From Microbacteriaceae bacterium (lineage in GTDB: Bacteria > Actinomycetota > Actinomycetes > Actinomycetales > Microbacteriaceae): a stretch of 14,530 nt of DNA. Position numbers and translations under genes: made by a program. The stretch spans positions 1 through 14,530 of the forward strand of contig JAAZFP010000272.1 of assembly GCA_012511645.1 (NCBI GenBank), in the 5' to 3' direction. The notes under the pieces are model-generated. The model saw only the letters and a program-made list of their open reading frames with translations. It did no database searches and had not been told where the DNA came from. This document shows positions 1-6,668 of the stretch, piece after piece. How positions within the stretch are numbered: the first letter of the stretch is position 1; each line of letters begins with the position of its first letter.

Positions 1-272
1 CGCTGGCTAAACGCAGTGAGAAGCACGACCGGTGCAATCTGCTCTTTGTCGATCTGCTCAGCTGCAGAAATGCCATCGAGCTTCGGCATCTTGACGTCCA
101 TCACGACAAGGTCGGGACGAAGTTCCCGCACAAGTCGCACGGCCTCCTCGCCATCGCCGGCTTCGCCGACCACGTCGAAACCATTGTCACGAAGCGTCTC
201 GACAATATCGAGACGGATCAGAGACTCGTCTTCAGCTACGACGACTCGACGTGCGGTGTTTTGCTCGCTCAT
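1..272 (-). CDS. ANTAR-type two-component response regulator, receiver domain only (3' end beyond window)
   Basis: Ninety codons are visible from the ATG at 272-270, and the gene runs off the window at position 1. The product is a CheY-like receiver domain: an acidic pair sits near residues 14-15 (VAEDES), the phospho-acceptor is Asp59 in VVMDVKMPKLDG, and the conserved Thr86 lies in LLTAFSQ. The wording LTAFSQ and the position just after pyk are typical of actinobacterial response regulators with a C-terminal ANTAR RNA-binding domain (PdtaR-like), which act by transcription antitermination. The ANTAR domain itself would lie outside the window, so that part is inference. There is no Shine-Dalgarno sequence. 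A TAGAGT hexamer ends six bases before the ATG, suggesting a leaderless transcript separate from pyk and the tRNA. Confidence 0.88.
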   Translation of the reverse strand, partial: MSEQNTARRVVVAEDESLIRLDIVETLRDNGFDVVGEAGDGEEAVRLVRELRPDLVVMDVKMPKLDGISAAEQIDKEQIAPVVLLTAFSQ

Positions 273-278
273 ATGTGT

Positions 279-284
279 ACTCTA
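279..284 (-). promoter_or_regulatory. Candidate -10 element (TAGAGT) for a leaderless response-regulator transcript
   Basis: On the minus strand TAGAGT matches the actinobacterial TANNNT -10 pattern and is followed by six bases and then the ATG. Transcription would therefore begin at or next to the start codon. No good -35 is visible; the region where it would lie overlaps the 3' end of the tRNA gene. The same -10-to-start distance occurs upstream of rpe and trpE. Confidence 0.5.
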
Positions 285-290
285 CCCCTT

Positions 291-301
291 GCTCAGTGAG
301 C
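291..301. repeat. Short palindrome between tRNA-Leu and the response regulator
   Basis: The eleven bases GCTCAGTGAGC form a perfect inverted repeat around a central base. It lies in what would be the -35/-10 spacer of the response-regulator promoter. It could be a small operator or a weak RNA hairpin (4-bp stem, 3-base loop), but it is short enough to be chance. No T-tract follows it, so it is not a convincing terminator. Confidence 0.3.
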
Positions 302-304
302 CGG

Positions 305-386
305 TGCCGAATGAGGGACTCGAACCCTCACACCCGAAGGCAACGCATTTTGAGTGCGTCGTGTCTGCCAATTCCACCAATTCGGC
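305..386 (-). tRNA. tRNA-Leu (anticodon CAA)
   Basis: The minus strand folds as a class II tRNA of 82 bases. Acceptor arms GCCGAAT and ATTCGGC pair fully, with discriminator A at 305. The D region GTGGAATTGGCAGAC is typical of leucine tRNAs. The anticodon stem ACGCA/TGCGT encloses the loop CTCAAAA with anticodon CAA at 352-350. A long variable arm follows (region TGCCTTCGGGTGT), and the T arm is GAGGG-TTCGAGT-CCCTC. The tRNA reads the leucine codon TTG. The 3' CCA is not fully encoded (ACC is followed by G), so it would be completed by CCA-adding enzyme. The gene begins only 24 bases after the pyk stop codon, so it may be co-transcribed with pyk or use its own promoter. Confidence 0.96.
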
Positions 387-397
387 TCAGACCTCCT

Positions 398-403
398 AGC
401 CTA
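398..403 (-). promoter_or_regulatory. Candidate -10 element (TAGGCT) for tRNA-Leu
   Basis: TAGGCT lies in the pyk-tRNA gap and is the same hexamer found before rpe. A start about seven bases downstream would fall near 391, a few bases ahead of the mature tRNA 5' end at 386. The -35 region, inside the pyk 3' end, has no good match. The assignment is tentative. Confidence 0.35.
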
Positions 404-410
404 TCGCACC

Positions 411-1886
411 TCAGAGAGGAACGTGACCGCGGCCAATCTGATGGGTTCGGTCGCCCAGATCTGACAACGTTCCCGTTGTCTCCCCCATTCGGTGAATACG
501 CAGCGTGTTCGTAGACCCGATCACTCCGGGAGGTGACCCGGCAATGATGATGACCTTCTCGCCGAGTTGAATCCGATCCGCATCGAGCAGCACCTCATCG
601 ACCTGCGAGAACATCTCATCCGTGCTGAACACTCTCGGCACCTCATAGCTCCGCGCACCCCAGGTCAGCTCCATCCGCCGGCGAATTGAGCGGCTCGGGG
701 TAAAGCCGATAATCGGAATCGGCTTACGCAATCGCGAGAAGCGACGGATCGTGTCACCTGATTCGGTAAACACGCAAATGTACTTCGCTTCGACAAACTC
801 GGCCACATCTGCCGCAGCCGCGGTGAGTGCGCCGCCCTGAGTTCGAGGGTGCATTCTCAGCGGTTCGATGCGGTCGAGCGCGTGATCCTCGGTCGCCTCA
901 ATGATTCGGGCCATCGTCTGGACCGCTTGCACGGGGTAGGCGCCGATACTCGTTTCGCCAGACAGCATGACTGCGTCTGCACCATCGAGAACTGCATTCG
1001 CGCAGTCGCTCGCCTCCGCACGAGTCGGTCGCGGATTCTCAATCATCGACTCGAGCACTTGAGTGGCCACGATGACTGGCTTCGCAAGACGACGCGCAAT
1101 TGCAATCGCCTCGGTCTGCACCAGCGGCACCCGTTCGAGCGGAAGTTCCACTCCCAAGTCTCCCCGGGCCACCATGATGCCGTCGAATGCTTCGGTGATG
1201 CTTTCAAGATGCTCGACCGCCTGCGGTTTCTCAATCTTTGCAATCACCGGCAGTGAGATTCCCTCTTCCGCCATAATCTCGTGAACACGAGTGATGTCTG
1301 CGGCATCACGCACGAACGACAAGGCGATGTAATCAACACCCAGTTGCAGTGCCCAACGAAGGTCGGCTTCGTCTTTCGTAGACAGCGCGGGTACGTTCAC
1401 CGCTACGCCGGGCAGATTAATGCCCTTGTTATTCGAGACCGCTCCGGGAATCTCAACCACGGTGTGCACCGTATCTTCGGTGACTCGAACCGCACGCAAA
1501 CCCACTTTGCCGTCATCAATCAGCAACGGATCCCCTGGGCGCACATCGCCAGGAAGACCCGCATATGTGGTGCTACTGATCGTGTGGTCACCCACGATAT
1601 CTCGTGTGGTGATAGCGAACTCGTCGCCCTCTTCGAGCAGGTACGGGCCATCCGAAAACTTGCCGAGTCGAATCTTCGGCCCCTGCAGGTCAGCGAGCAC
1701 CGCAATGGGCCGGCCCACCTCGTTTTCCGCGCGGCGAATATTTCTATACACACCCTCGTGCACATTGTATGTGCCGTGCGACATATTGAGCCTGGCGACG
1801 TTCACGCCCGCTCGAATCAAATCGAGCGTGTGATCGTAGCTCGAAACTGCAGGGCCCCAGGTGGCAACGATCTTCGCGTGACGCAT
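411..1886 (-). CDS. pyk: Pyruvate kinase
   Basis: This cytoplasmic glycolytic enzyme transfers phosphate from phosphoenolpyruvate to ADP, giving pyruvate and ATP. The 491-residue length fits the family. The N-terminal substrate motif is ARLNMSHG (Arg32, Asn34, Ser36, His37). The DLQGPKIRLG segment comes next, then the B domain opening with LPGDVRPGDPLLIDDGK. The catalytic-lysine region VIAKIEKPQAV, the metal/substrate motif MVARGDLGVELP and the helix ATQVLESMI all follow, with MLSGETSIGAYP just after, and the C-terminal domain completes the protein. Residue 10 is Trp (ATWGPA), where Leu, Ile or Met is usual. The ATG at 1886 lies three bases after the lgt stop, so translation is probably coupled; the ribosome site is weak. 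Pyruvate kinase consumes PEP, a precursor of the aro pathway encoded upstream. In many related genomes, as I recall, gltB and gltD lie between lgt and pyk; they are absent here. Confidence 0.98.
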   Translation of the reverse strand: MRHAKIVATWGPAVSSYDHTLDLIRAGVNVARLNMSHGTYNVHEGVYRNIRRAENEVGRPIAVLADLQGPKIRLGKFSDGPYLLEEGDEFAITTRDIVGDHTISSTTYAGLPGDVRPGDPLLIDDGKVGLRAVRVTEDTVHTVVEIPGAVSNNKGINLPGVAVNVPALSTKDEADLRWALQLGVDYIALSFVRDAADITRVHEIMAEEGISLPVIAKIEKPQAVEHLESITEAFDGIMVARGDLGVELPLERVPLVQTEAIAIARRLAKPVIVATQVLESMIENPRPTRAEASDCANAVLDGADAVMLSGETSIGAYPVQAVQTMARIIEATEDHALDRIEPLRMHPRTQGGALTAAAADVAEFVEAKYICVFTESGDTIRRFSRLRKPIPIIGFTPSRSIRRRMELTWGARSYEVPRVFSTDEMFSQVDEVLLDADRIQLGEKVIIIAGSPPGVIGSTNTLRIHRMGETTGTLSDLGDRTHQIGRGHVPL

Positions 1887-1889
1887 GAC

Positions 1890-2801
1890 CTATTTCATTT
1901 CTTTCACATGGTAAAACTCGTTCGAATCAGCGGTAATGCGATCAACCGAGTCCATTGGATTGCTTCGCCCTTCGAGGTACACCGAGCTCTCGAGTCCGAC
2001 GTGACGACGGCGTTGGACGAAAATGATGATGAGACCGAGCAATACGGCAAGCAGTGCCGTGAACTCGTTGGTACGAAGACCAAGCACAATGAGGCTCGGA
2101 TCGACTCGCATACCCTCAATAAAGAATCGGCCAATGCCGTACCAAATGAGATACATGCCAAAGAACTGTCCCCAGCGTGGCCGCCAGCGTCGTTCAATTG
2201 CGAGCAAAACGATGAGACCGAGCAGGTTCCAGAGAATCTCATAGAGGAACGTCGGGTGGAACAGCGTGCCCTCGGGTAAGCCGATCGGGAAGGCCGGGTT
2301 TGTGCTCTCGATTTCCAGGCCCCATGGAAGTGTGGTTGGCCCCCCGAAGAGTTCGTGATTAAACCAGTTGCCTAGGCGCCCGAAGGCTTGCGCGAGCAAA
2401 AGTCCAGGCACCAACGCGTCAGCAAACGACCAGAACCGAATACCGGTAATACGCGAGGCAACCCACACACCAATTCCACCGCCAAGGAGAGCGCCGAAGA
2501 TGGCGATGCCACCGTTCCAAAACGCGAATGCCTCGAGCGGGTTCTTTCCTTCGCCGAAGTAGTCCCCCCAGTGAGTGAGCACATGATAGACACGCGCCCC
2601 GATAATGCCGAGGACAACAGACCACACCGTGAAGTCGATCACCGCACCGCGTTCGCCCCCGCGTTTGCTCAGTCGGCTACCTGCCCAAATTGCAGCAAGC
2701 ACGATGCCGGTCAAAATACACAGCGCATAGAAGTAGATACGGAGCGGACCGATCTGCAGAAACTGCACGTCGGGGCTCGGGATGCTCGTAGGAAAAACCA
2801 T
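1890..2801 (-). CDS. lgt: Prolipoprotein diacylglyceryl transferase
   Basis: This is an integral membrane enzyme that moves diacylglycerol from phosphatidylglycerol to the lipobox cysteine of prolipoproteins, the first step of lipoprotein maturation. From the chosen ATG it is 303 residues, with about seven hydrophobic segments. The Lgt signature is clear: GRLGNWFNHELFGGPT. Other family blocks are the GARVYHVLTHW region, FWNGGIAIFGA, HPTFLYEILWN and GIGRFFIEGMRVD. The C-terminal 35-40 residues after the last membrane segment are polar. A GTG seven codons upstream (2822) is in frame, but the ATG at 2801 begins the family-typical MVFPTSIPSP and has GAAAGAA at a plausible distance, so I prefer it. 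It follows trpA by 31 bases and abuts pyk, a trpA-lgt arrangement common in actinobacteria without an obvious functional link. Confidence 0.97.
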   Translation of the reverse strand: MVFPTSIPSPDVQFLQIGPLRIYFYALCILTGIVLAAIWAGSRLSKRGGERGAVIDFTVWSVVLGIIGARVYHVLTHWGDYFGEGKNPLEAFAFWNGGIAIFGALLGGGIGVWVASRITGIRFWSFADALVPGLLLAQAFGRLGNWFNHELFGGPTTLPWGLEIESTNPAFPIGLPEGTLFHPTFLYEILWNLLGLIVLLAIERRWRPRWGQFFGMYLIWYGIGRFFIEGMRVDPSLIVLGLRTNEFTALLAVLLGLIIIFVQRRRHVGLESSVYLEGRSNPMDSVDRITADSNEFYHVKEMK

Positions 2802-2832
2802 GTACCGTTCTTTCGCAGTCACACAGACGCGC

Positions 2833-2844
2833 TCAGGCGCCTGA
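2833..2844. repeat. Perfect 12-bp palindrome spanning the trpA stop codon
   Basis: TCAGGCGCCTGA equals its own reverse complement and includes the trpA TGA. With no loop and no T-tract it is not a typical terminator. It may simply be chance, or a protein-binding site ahead of lgt. Confidence 0.3.
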
Positions 2845-3663
2845 ATGTATTCTATCGTCGTTCGTCAGGTCACCATGCAGAGTGCCCCGTGCAAGTATGC
2901 GCACGGTGTCAGCCAGCCCTTGCACCCCGCCGTCGCGGAGCGCTTTCACAAAGACCGTGCCCACAATAGCTCCGTCAGCATACTCAAGCGTGGTCGCCAC
3001 ATGTTCGGCGGTTGAGATTCCGATGCCTACGCAGGCAAGATCTGCGCCCTGAGCGCGCAGCCGCTGGGTGAGCTCTCGAGCTGCTGCATCGAGTGAATCT
3101 CGCTCACCAGTGATACCCATCGTTGACACCGTATAGACAAAACCGGTCGAAGACTCTGCGATCATTTGTAACCGCTCGTCCGTGCTTGATGGCGCAGCCA
3201 AAAACACGCGGTCCAGGCCGTGCCGTTCGCTTGCGAGGATCCATTCTGCGGCTGCTTCTGGGGTGATGTCAGGCGTGATGAGGCCCGCTCCCCCGGCAGC
3301 AGCGAGTTCGGCAGCGAACCGGTCGACACCATACTGCAGCACCGGGTTGATATAGGTCATGACCAGCACCGGCACATCGATGGCCTCACGCACACGCCGA
3401 ATTGCGTCGAAGACGTCACTTACCCGAAAGCCTCGAGCCAATGCATCGCGGGTCGCCTCTTGAATCACGACGCCATCCATCACGGGGTCGCTGTATGGCA
3501 ATCCGAACTCGATAACATCGACCCCGTTGCGAGCCATTGCAATCGCAGCCTCAACGCTGGTATCGACGTCCGGATATCCTGCGGGAAGATACCCAATCAG
3601 GGCACCTTTGCGTTCGTTTGCCGCGGAGCGAATGGCACGCGCGACCATAGATTGGGCTGTCAT
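2833..3663 (-). CDS. trpA: Tryptophan synthase alpha subunit
   Basis: The alpha subunit cleaves indole-3-glycerol phosphate to glyceraldehyde 3-phosphate and indole, which is channelled to TrpB in the alpha-beta complex. The protein is 276 residues and a TIM barrel. Catalytic residues are Glu52 in VIEFGLPYSDP and Asp63 in DPVMDG. The phosphate-binding loops near the C terminus are visible as CVGIGIST and DGAIVGTVFV. The residue after the DG of the catalytic loop is Val65, where Pro is usual (DGPxIQ). The ATG overlaps the trpB stop as ATGA, so the two are translationally coupled and made in equal amounts, as expected for partners. The start is therefore secure. lgt follows 31 bases later. Confidence 0.98.
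   Translation of the reverse strand: MTAQSMVARAIRSAANERKGALIGYLPAGYPDVDTSVEAAIAMARNGVDVIEFGLPYSDPVMDGVVIQEATRDALARGFRVSDVFDAIRRVREAIDVPVLVMTYINPVLQYGVDRFAAELAAAGGAGLITPDITPEAAAEWILASERHGLDRVFLAAPSSTDERLQMIAESSTGFVYTVSTMGITGERDSLDAAARELTQRLRAQGADLACVGIGISTAEHVATTLEYADGAIVGTVFVKALRDGGVQGLADTVRILARGTLHGDLTNDDRIHSGA
2849..2854 (-). promoter_or_regulatory. Possible -10 element (TAGAAT) for lgt-pyk
   Basis: TAGAAT lies within the last codons of trpA and matches a near-ideal -10. Transcription would start near 2842, giving lgt an untranslated leader of about 40 bases that includes its GAAAGAA ribosome site. No convincing -35 is present, so this is a weak call. Confidence 0.25.
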
Positions 3664-4898
3664 TGGCCTGCCTCACCATCAATCAAGCCGAAGTATCGGG
3701 CTGCGGTTTCCATGTCTTTATCACCGCGGCCAGAAAGACTCACCAGCAACACCGCATCAGATCCGAGTTGCTTCCCGATGCGCATTGCGCCCGCAAGGGC
3801 ATGTGCTGATTCGATCGCAGGAATGATTCCTTCGGTTTGACTCAGCAGGCGCAGTGCCTGCATTGCCTCGTCGTCGGTTGCCGGAATGTACTCGGCGCGA
3901 CCGATGTCCGACAACCACGAGTGCATCGGACCCACACCCGGATAATCAAGCCCTGCAGAAATGGAATGGGATTCAACGGTCTGCCCGTCTTCGTCCTGCA
4001 GCACATAGGTGCTCGATCCGTGCAGCACTCCCGGACGTCCCTGCCCAATCGCTGCCGCATGGCGCCCCGAGTCAATGCCTTCGCCTGCGGCTTCTACACC
4101 GTAGAGCCGAACATCGCTGTCATCAAGAAACGCATCAAACATTCCGATCGCGTTCGAACCTCCACCGACGCAGGCAATTGCCGCGTCCGGCAAACGACCG
4201 ATGCGCTCGAGGAGCTGCTCACGCGCCTCTTCTGAAATGATCTTTTGAAACCCTCGCACCATCATGGGAAATGGGTGGGGGCCTGCTGCTGTGCCAAACA
4301 CATAATTGGTCGTTTCGACACTGGCGACCCAGTCACGATATGCCTCGTTGATCGCGTCTTTGAGCGTGCGCGAACCGGTGCGCACTGGCACTACTTCTGC
4401 ACCGAGCAGCCGCATGCGAGCGACGTTGAGCGCCTGCCTCTCGGTGTCAACCTCACCCATGTAGATCGTGCAAGACAGACCAAAAAGCGCAGCCGCGGTG
4501 GCCGTCGCGACACCGTGCTGACCCGCACCTGTCTCTGCGATGACCCGAGTCTTACCGAGTCGCCGAGTAAGCAGCGCTTGTCCAAGCACGTTGTTGATCT
4601 TGTGCGAACCCGTGTGGTTGAGGTCTTCCCGCTTCAAAAAGACCCGAGCGCCGCCAGCGTGCTCGGCAAAACGTGGCACCTCAGTCAATGCAGAAGGTCG
4701 GCCGGCATAGGAATGCAACAGCTCACGGAGCTCCGACTCGAAATGCGGATCCGCAATGGCCTCTTCATAGGCGACCGTGAGTTCATCAATTGCAGCGGTG
4801 AGCGACTCGGGCATGTATCGCCCGCCGTATTCACCGTAAAACGGACCTTGCACATCCCGCAACGAACCAGACACAGAAGTCACACGCTCAGTAGTCAT
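3660..4898 (-). CDS. trpB: Tryptophan synthase beta subunit
   Basis: TrpB is the pyridoxal-phosphate subunit that joins indole and serine to give tryptophan. From the ATG at 4898 it has 412 residues. It opens with the family-typical GPFYGEYGGRYMPE. The PLP lysine lies in HTGSHKINN (Lys100 in this numbering), the catalytic Glu in AETGAGQHG (about residue 122), the phosphate-binding loop in CVGGGSNAIG, and the C-terminal motif in LSGRGDKDM. An in-frame ATG eight codons upstream (4922) is rejected because those codons encode the GGAGAAGGAAAAGG ribosome site that serves the downstream ATG, and nothing precedes 4922. trpC ends 56 bases upstream of the chosen start. The stop codon overlaps the trpA start. 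Confidence 0.98.
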   Translation of the reverse strand: MTTERVTSVSGSLRDVQGPFYGEYGGRYMPESLTAAIDELTVAYEEAIADPHFESELRELLHSYAGRPSALTEVPRFAEHAGGARVFLKREDLNHTGSHKINNVLGQALLTRRLGKTRVIAETGAGQHGVATATAAALFGLSCTIYMGEVDTERQALNVARMRLLGAEVVPVRTGSRTLKDAINEAYRDWVASVETTNYVFGTAAGPHPFPMMVRGFQKIISEEAREQLLERIGRLPDAAIACVGGGSNAIGMFDAFLDDSDVRLYGVEAAGEGIDSGRHAAAIGQGRPGVLHGSSTYVLQDEDGQTVESHSISAGLDYPGVGPMHSWLSDIGRAEYIPATDDEAMQALRLLSQTEGIIPAIESAHALAGAMRIGKQLGSDAVLLVSLSGRGDKDMETAARYFGLIDGEAGQ

Positions 4899-4900
4899 AC

Positions 4901-4914
4901 CCTTTTCCTTCTCC
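4901..4914 (-). promoter_or_regulatory. Strong ribosome binding site that fixes the trpB start
   Basis: The purine run GGAGAAGGAAAAGG precedes the ATG at 4898, with AAGGA spaced seven bases from it. It lies inside the N-terminal coding extension that would result from the upstream ATG at 4922, which is why that upstream start is rejected. Confidence 0.75.
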
Positions 4915-4954
4915 GTCGACATGATCGTCTGCGAACAGAAGAGACACCGATCGG

Positions 4955-5725
4955 CTAGACACTCAAGAAGCTCTGCAGAGTTGCAACAGGATCACCTGTC
5001 ACCAATGCCTCGCCAACAAGCACCGCATCAGCACCCGCCGAGCGGTAGCGTTCGACGTCGGCAACCTCAAGCACTGCAGACTCTGCCACCCGAATCACCC
5101 CTGCGGGAATCTGGTCAGCAACGCGGCCAAAGAGCTCGCGATCGAGTTCGAACGTCTGCAAGTCGCGCGCGTTCACACCGATCAACTGCGAGCCCAAATC
5201 AACAGACCGAGCTACCTCATCTGCGCTGTGCGCCTCGACTAATGGTGTCATGCCGAGTTCGCGGATGAACGTATACAGACGTTGCAGCGTCGCTTGCGGC
5301 AGCGCCGCCACAATCAGCAGAACCAGGTCAGCACCTGCCGCACGAGCTTCAAGCACCTGATACTCATCGCCGATGAAATCTTTTCGTAGCACTGGAATGC
5401 TCACTGCTTTACGCACGGCTTCAAGATCGTCAAGTGACCCCTTGAACCGGCGCTCTTCAGTCAACACGCTGACAACACTCGCACCACCGGACTCGTACCT
5501 GGCGGCAAGCACCTGCGGGTCTGCAATTTCCGCGAGATCTCCACGGGAGGGGCTCGCTCGTTTTACCTCAGCAATGACCTTGATGTGGTCTGCGGGTGCG
5601 AGGAACTCCAGTGCATCGAGCGCAGGAGTGCGCTGCAGTGCTTCGGCCTCGACCACGCTGTACGGGCGAGTCTGACGTCTTGCCCTCGCATCGTCGAGTG
5701 ACCCAGCGAACAGTTGATCGAGCAC
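4955..5725 (-). CDS. trpC: Indole-3-glycerol phosphate synthase
   Basis: TrpC closes the indole ring: it converts 1-(2-carboxyphenylamino)-1-deoxyribulose 5-phosphate to indole-3-glycerol phosphate, releasing CO2 and water. The 256-residue single-domain TIM barrel has no fused TrpF; actinobacteria usually cover the TrpF step with PriA. Visible catalytic and binding residues are Glu53 and Lys55 (IAEVKRASPSRG), Lys115 (VLRKDFI), Glu164 (LVEAH), Asn185 (GVNARDL) and Glu215-Ser216 (VAESAV). The residue after that Ser is Ala217, where Gly is nearly always found; in studied enzymes this Gly backbone helps hold the substrate phosphate. The start is a GTG one base after the stop of the HGxxPAAW gene, with little ribosome site of its own, which suggests translational coupling. 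Confidence 0.97.
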   Translation of the reverse strand: MLDQLFAGSLDDARARRQTRPYSVVEAEALQRTPALDALEFLAPADHIKVIAEVKRASPSRGDLAEIADPQVLAARYESGGASVVSVLTEERRFKGSLDDLEAVRKAVSIPVLRKDFIGDEYQVLEARAAGADLVLLIVAALPQATLQRLYTFIRELGMTPLVEAHSADEVARSVDLGSQLIGVNARDLQTFELDRELFGRVADQIPAGVIRVAESAVLEVADVERYRSAGADAVLVGEALVTGDPVATLQSFLSV

Positions 5726-5726
5726 G

Positions 5727-5963
5727 CTAGTTTTGGTGTGGCTTCGGAGCGTACTTGGGGCCCTTCACGCCATAGCCGGCCTTTGCAAGGATCCACCCAA
5801 GCAGGGCGCCAAACACGACAACACCGGCGCACACCCATACGAGCCAGGCCTGGTGAAGAACGAATGCAACAGTGCCGGCCGCAATGCCGAGCAGCATGAC
5901 AATAACGGCAGTCCAAGCGGCCGGTGAATCGCCGTGACCTGGATCTGTGGGCTGGTTGCTCAT
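5727..5963 (-). CDS. HGxxPAAW family small membrane protein
   Basis: This 78-residue protein carries the name-giving motif of its family near the N terminus (GHGDSPAAWTAV, residues 9-20), followed by two hydrophobic segments at about residues 17-36 and 40-60. It ends with a basic tail (AKAGYGVKGPKYAPKPHQN). The family is widespread in actinobacteria, almost always between the Trp-region membrane protein and trpC, and its function is not known to me. Because of its constant company a role linked to tryptophan metabolism or its membrane side is possible, but this rests on position only. The ATG at 5963 has a clear AAGGAG four bases away. The stop lies one base from the trpC GTG. Confidence 0.9.
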   Translation of the reverse strand: MSNQPTDPGHGDSPAAWTAVIVMLLGIAAGTVAFVLHQAWLVWVCAGVVVFGALLGWILAKAGYGVKGPKYAPKPHQN

Positions 5964-5996
5964 GAATCTCCTTGACGCAAATGGTTCACACCGAGT

Positions 5997-6668
5997 CTAC
6001 TCGGTGCGGTCGGAACTGGTCGAATCTACCGCTGGTGCGGCAGGAAAATCTCTGGAATGCTTCGTCTCATCGTCATTTGGATTGACACCATCACTCGGAT
6101 CGAATCCGTCGCTCAGCGATTCCCAGTCTGAAATGCGATCAGGGGGCCCATCATCACGCACTGAAGCAGGGGAAGCCGCATCATATTTTCTTCCAGCGCT
6201 CTTCCACCCCCCACTCAGCACGGAGACCATCACGCCCGAAACGCACATCAGGGCACCCGCCACGAGCGCTACCAGAATCAGTGAGGAGGTCTCTGACCCA
6301 GCGACGAGCGCTGCTTGTTCAGTACCGGTGATACCAGTCACCTCGTCGAGGTGGCCACGCGCAGCTGCCACAGGATCAGACCACACTCCACACACCGCAA
6401 GGGCCAACGCAACACCGAGTCCGGCGACAAGCACACCGAGCACTCGACGAAACACCACGCCAGCGATCGTCAGGGCAAGCGCCGCGGCAAGCGCCGCAAT
6501 CGCCACGGGTGCCAGTGCGGGGTGCAGTTCCTGGCCGGTCAATGACAGCTGCTCGAACGCCGCGGCTCCCGCGGAAAGCTCGATGAACACCCACGGCTGC
6601 GCACTCGATAGCAAGGCAACGATCGCCGAACACGCGATCATTGCGAGGAGCAGAAGCTTGCTACGCAT
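5997..6668 (-). CDS. Trp biosynthesis-associated membrane protein
   Basis: This 223-residue membrane protein belongs to the Trp-region conserved membrane protein family found next to trpE in actinobacteria. Four hydrophobic segments are visible at about residues 4-23, 50-71, 75-96 and 129-150. A short SSAQPW motif follows the first segment, as in relatives. The last 70 residues are hydrophilic and acidic, rich in Asp, Ser and Pro, and probably cytoplasmic and disordered. The start is the ATG at 6668, eight bases inside the end of trpE; the frame is open further upstream to 7067, but that part only mirrors trpE. Function is unknown to me; a transport or membrane role related to tryptophan is a guess from position. 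It is followed after 33 bases by the HGxxPAAW gene. Confidence 0.88.
   Translation of the reverse strand: MRSKLLLLAMIACSAIVALLSSAQPWVFIELSAGAAAFEQLSLTGQELHPALAPVAIAALAAALALTIAGVVFRRVLGVLVAGLGVALALAVCGVWSDPVAAARGHLDEVTGITGTEQAALVAGSETSSLILVALVAGALMCVSGVMVSVLSGGWKSAGRKYDAASPASVRDDGPPDRISDWESLSDGFDPSDGVNPNDDETKHSRDFPAAPAVDSTSSDRTE

Noticed and set aside
291..301. Terminator after the tRNA
   Set aside because: The palindrome gives only a four-base stem and is followed by AAGGGG rather than a T-tract.
387..410. Intrinsic terminator after pyk
   Set aside because: The 24-base gap has no stem-loop followed by T residues.
1281..2279. A 332-codon open frame on the plus strand
   Set aside because: It is antisense to pyk and lgt, both certain genes, and its translation is rich in His, Arg and Asn with no domain features.
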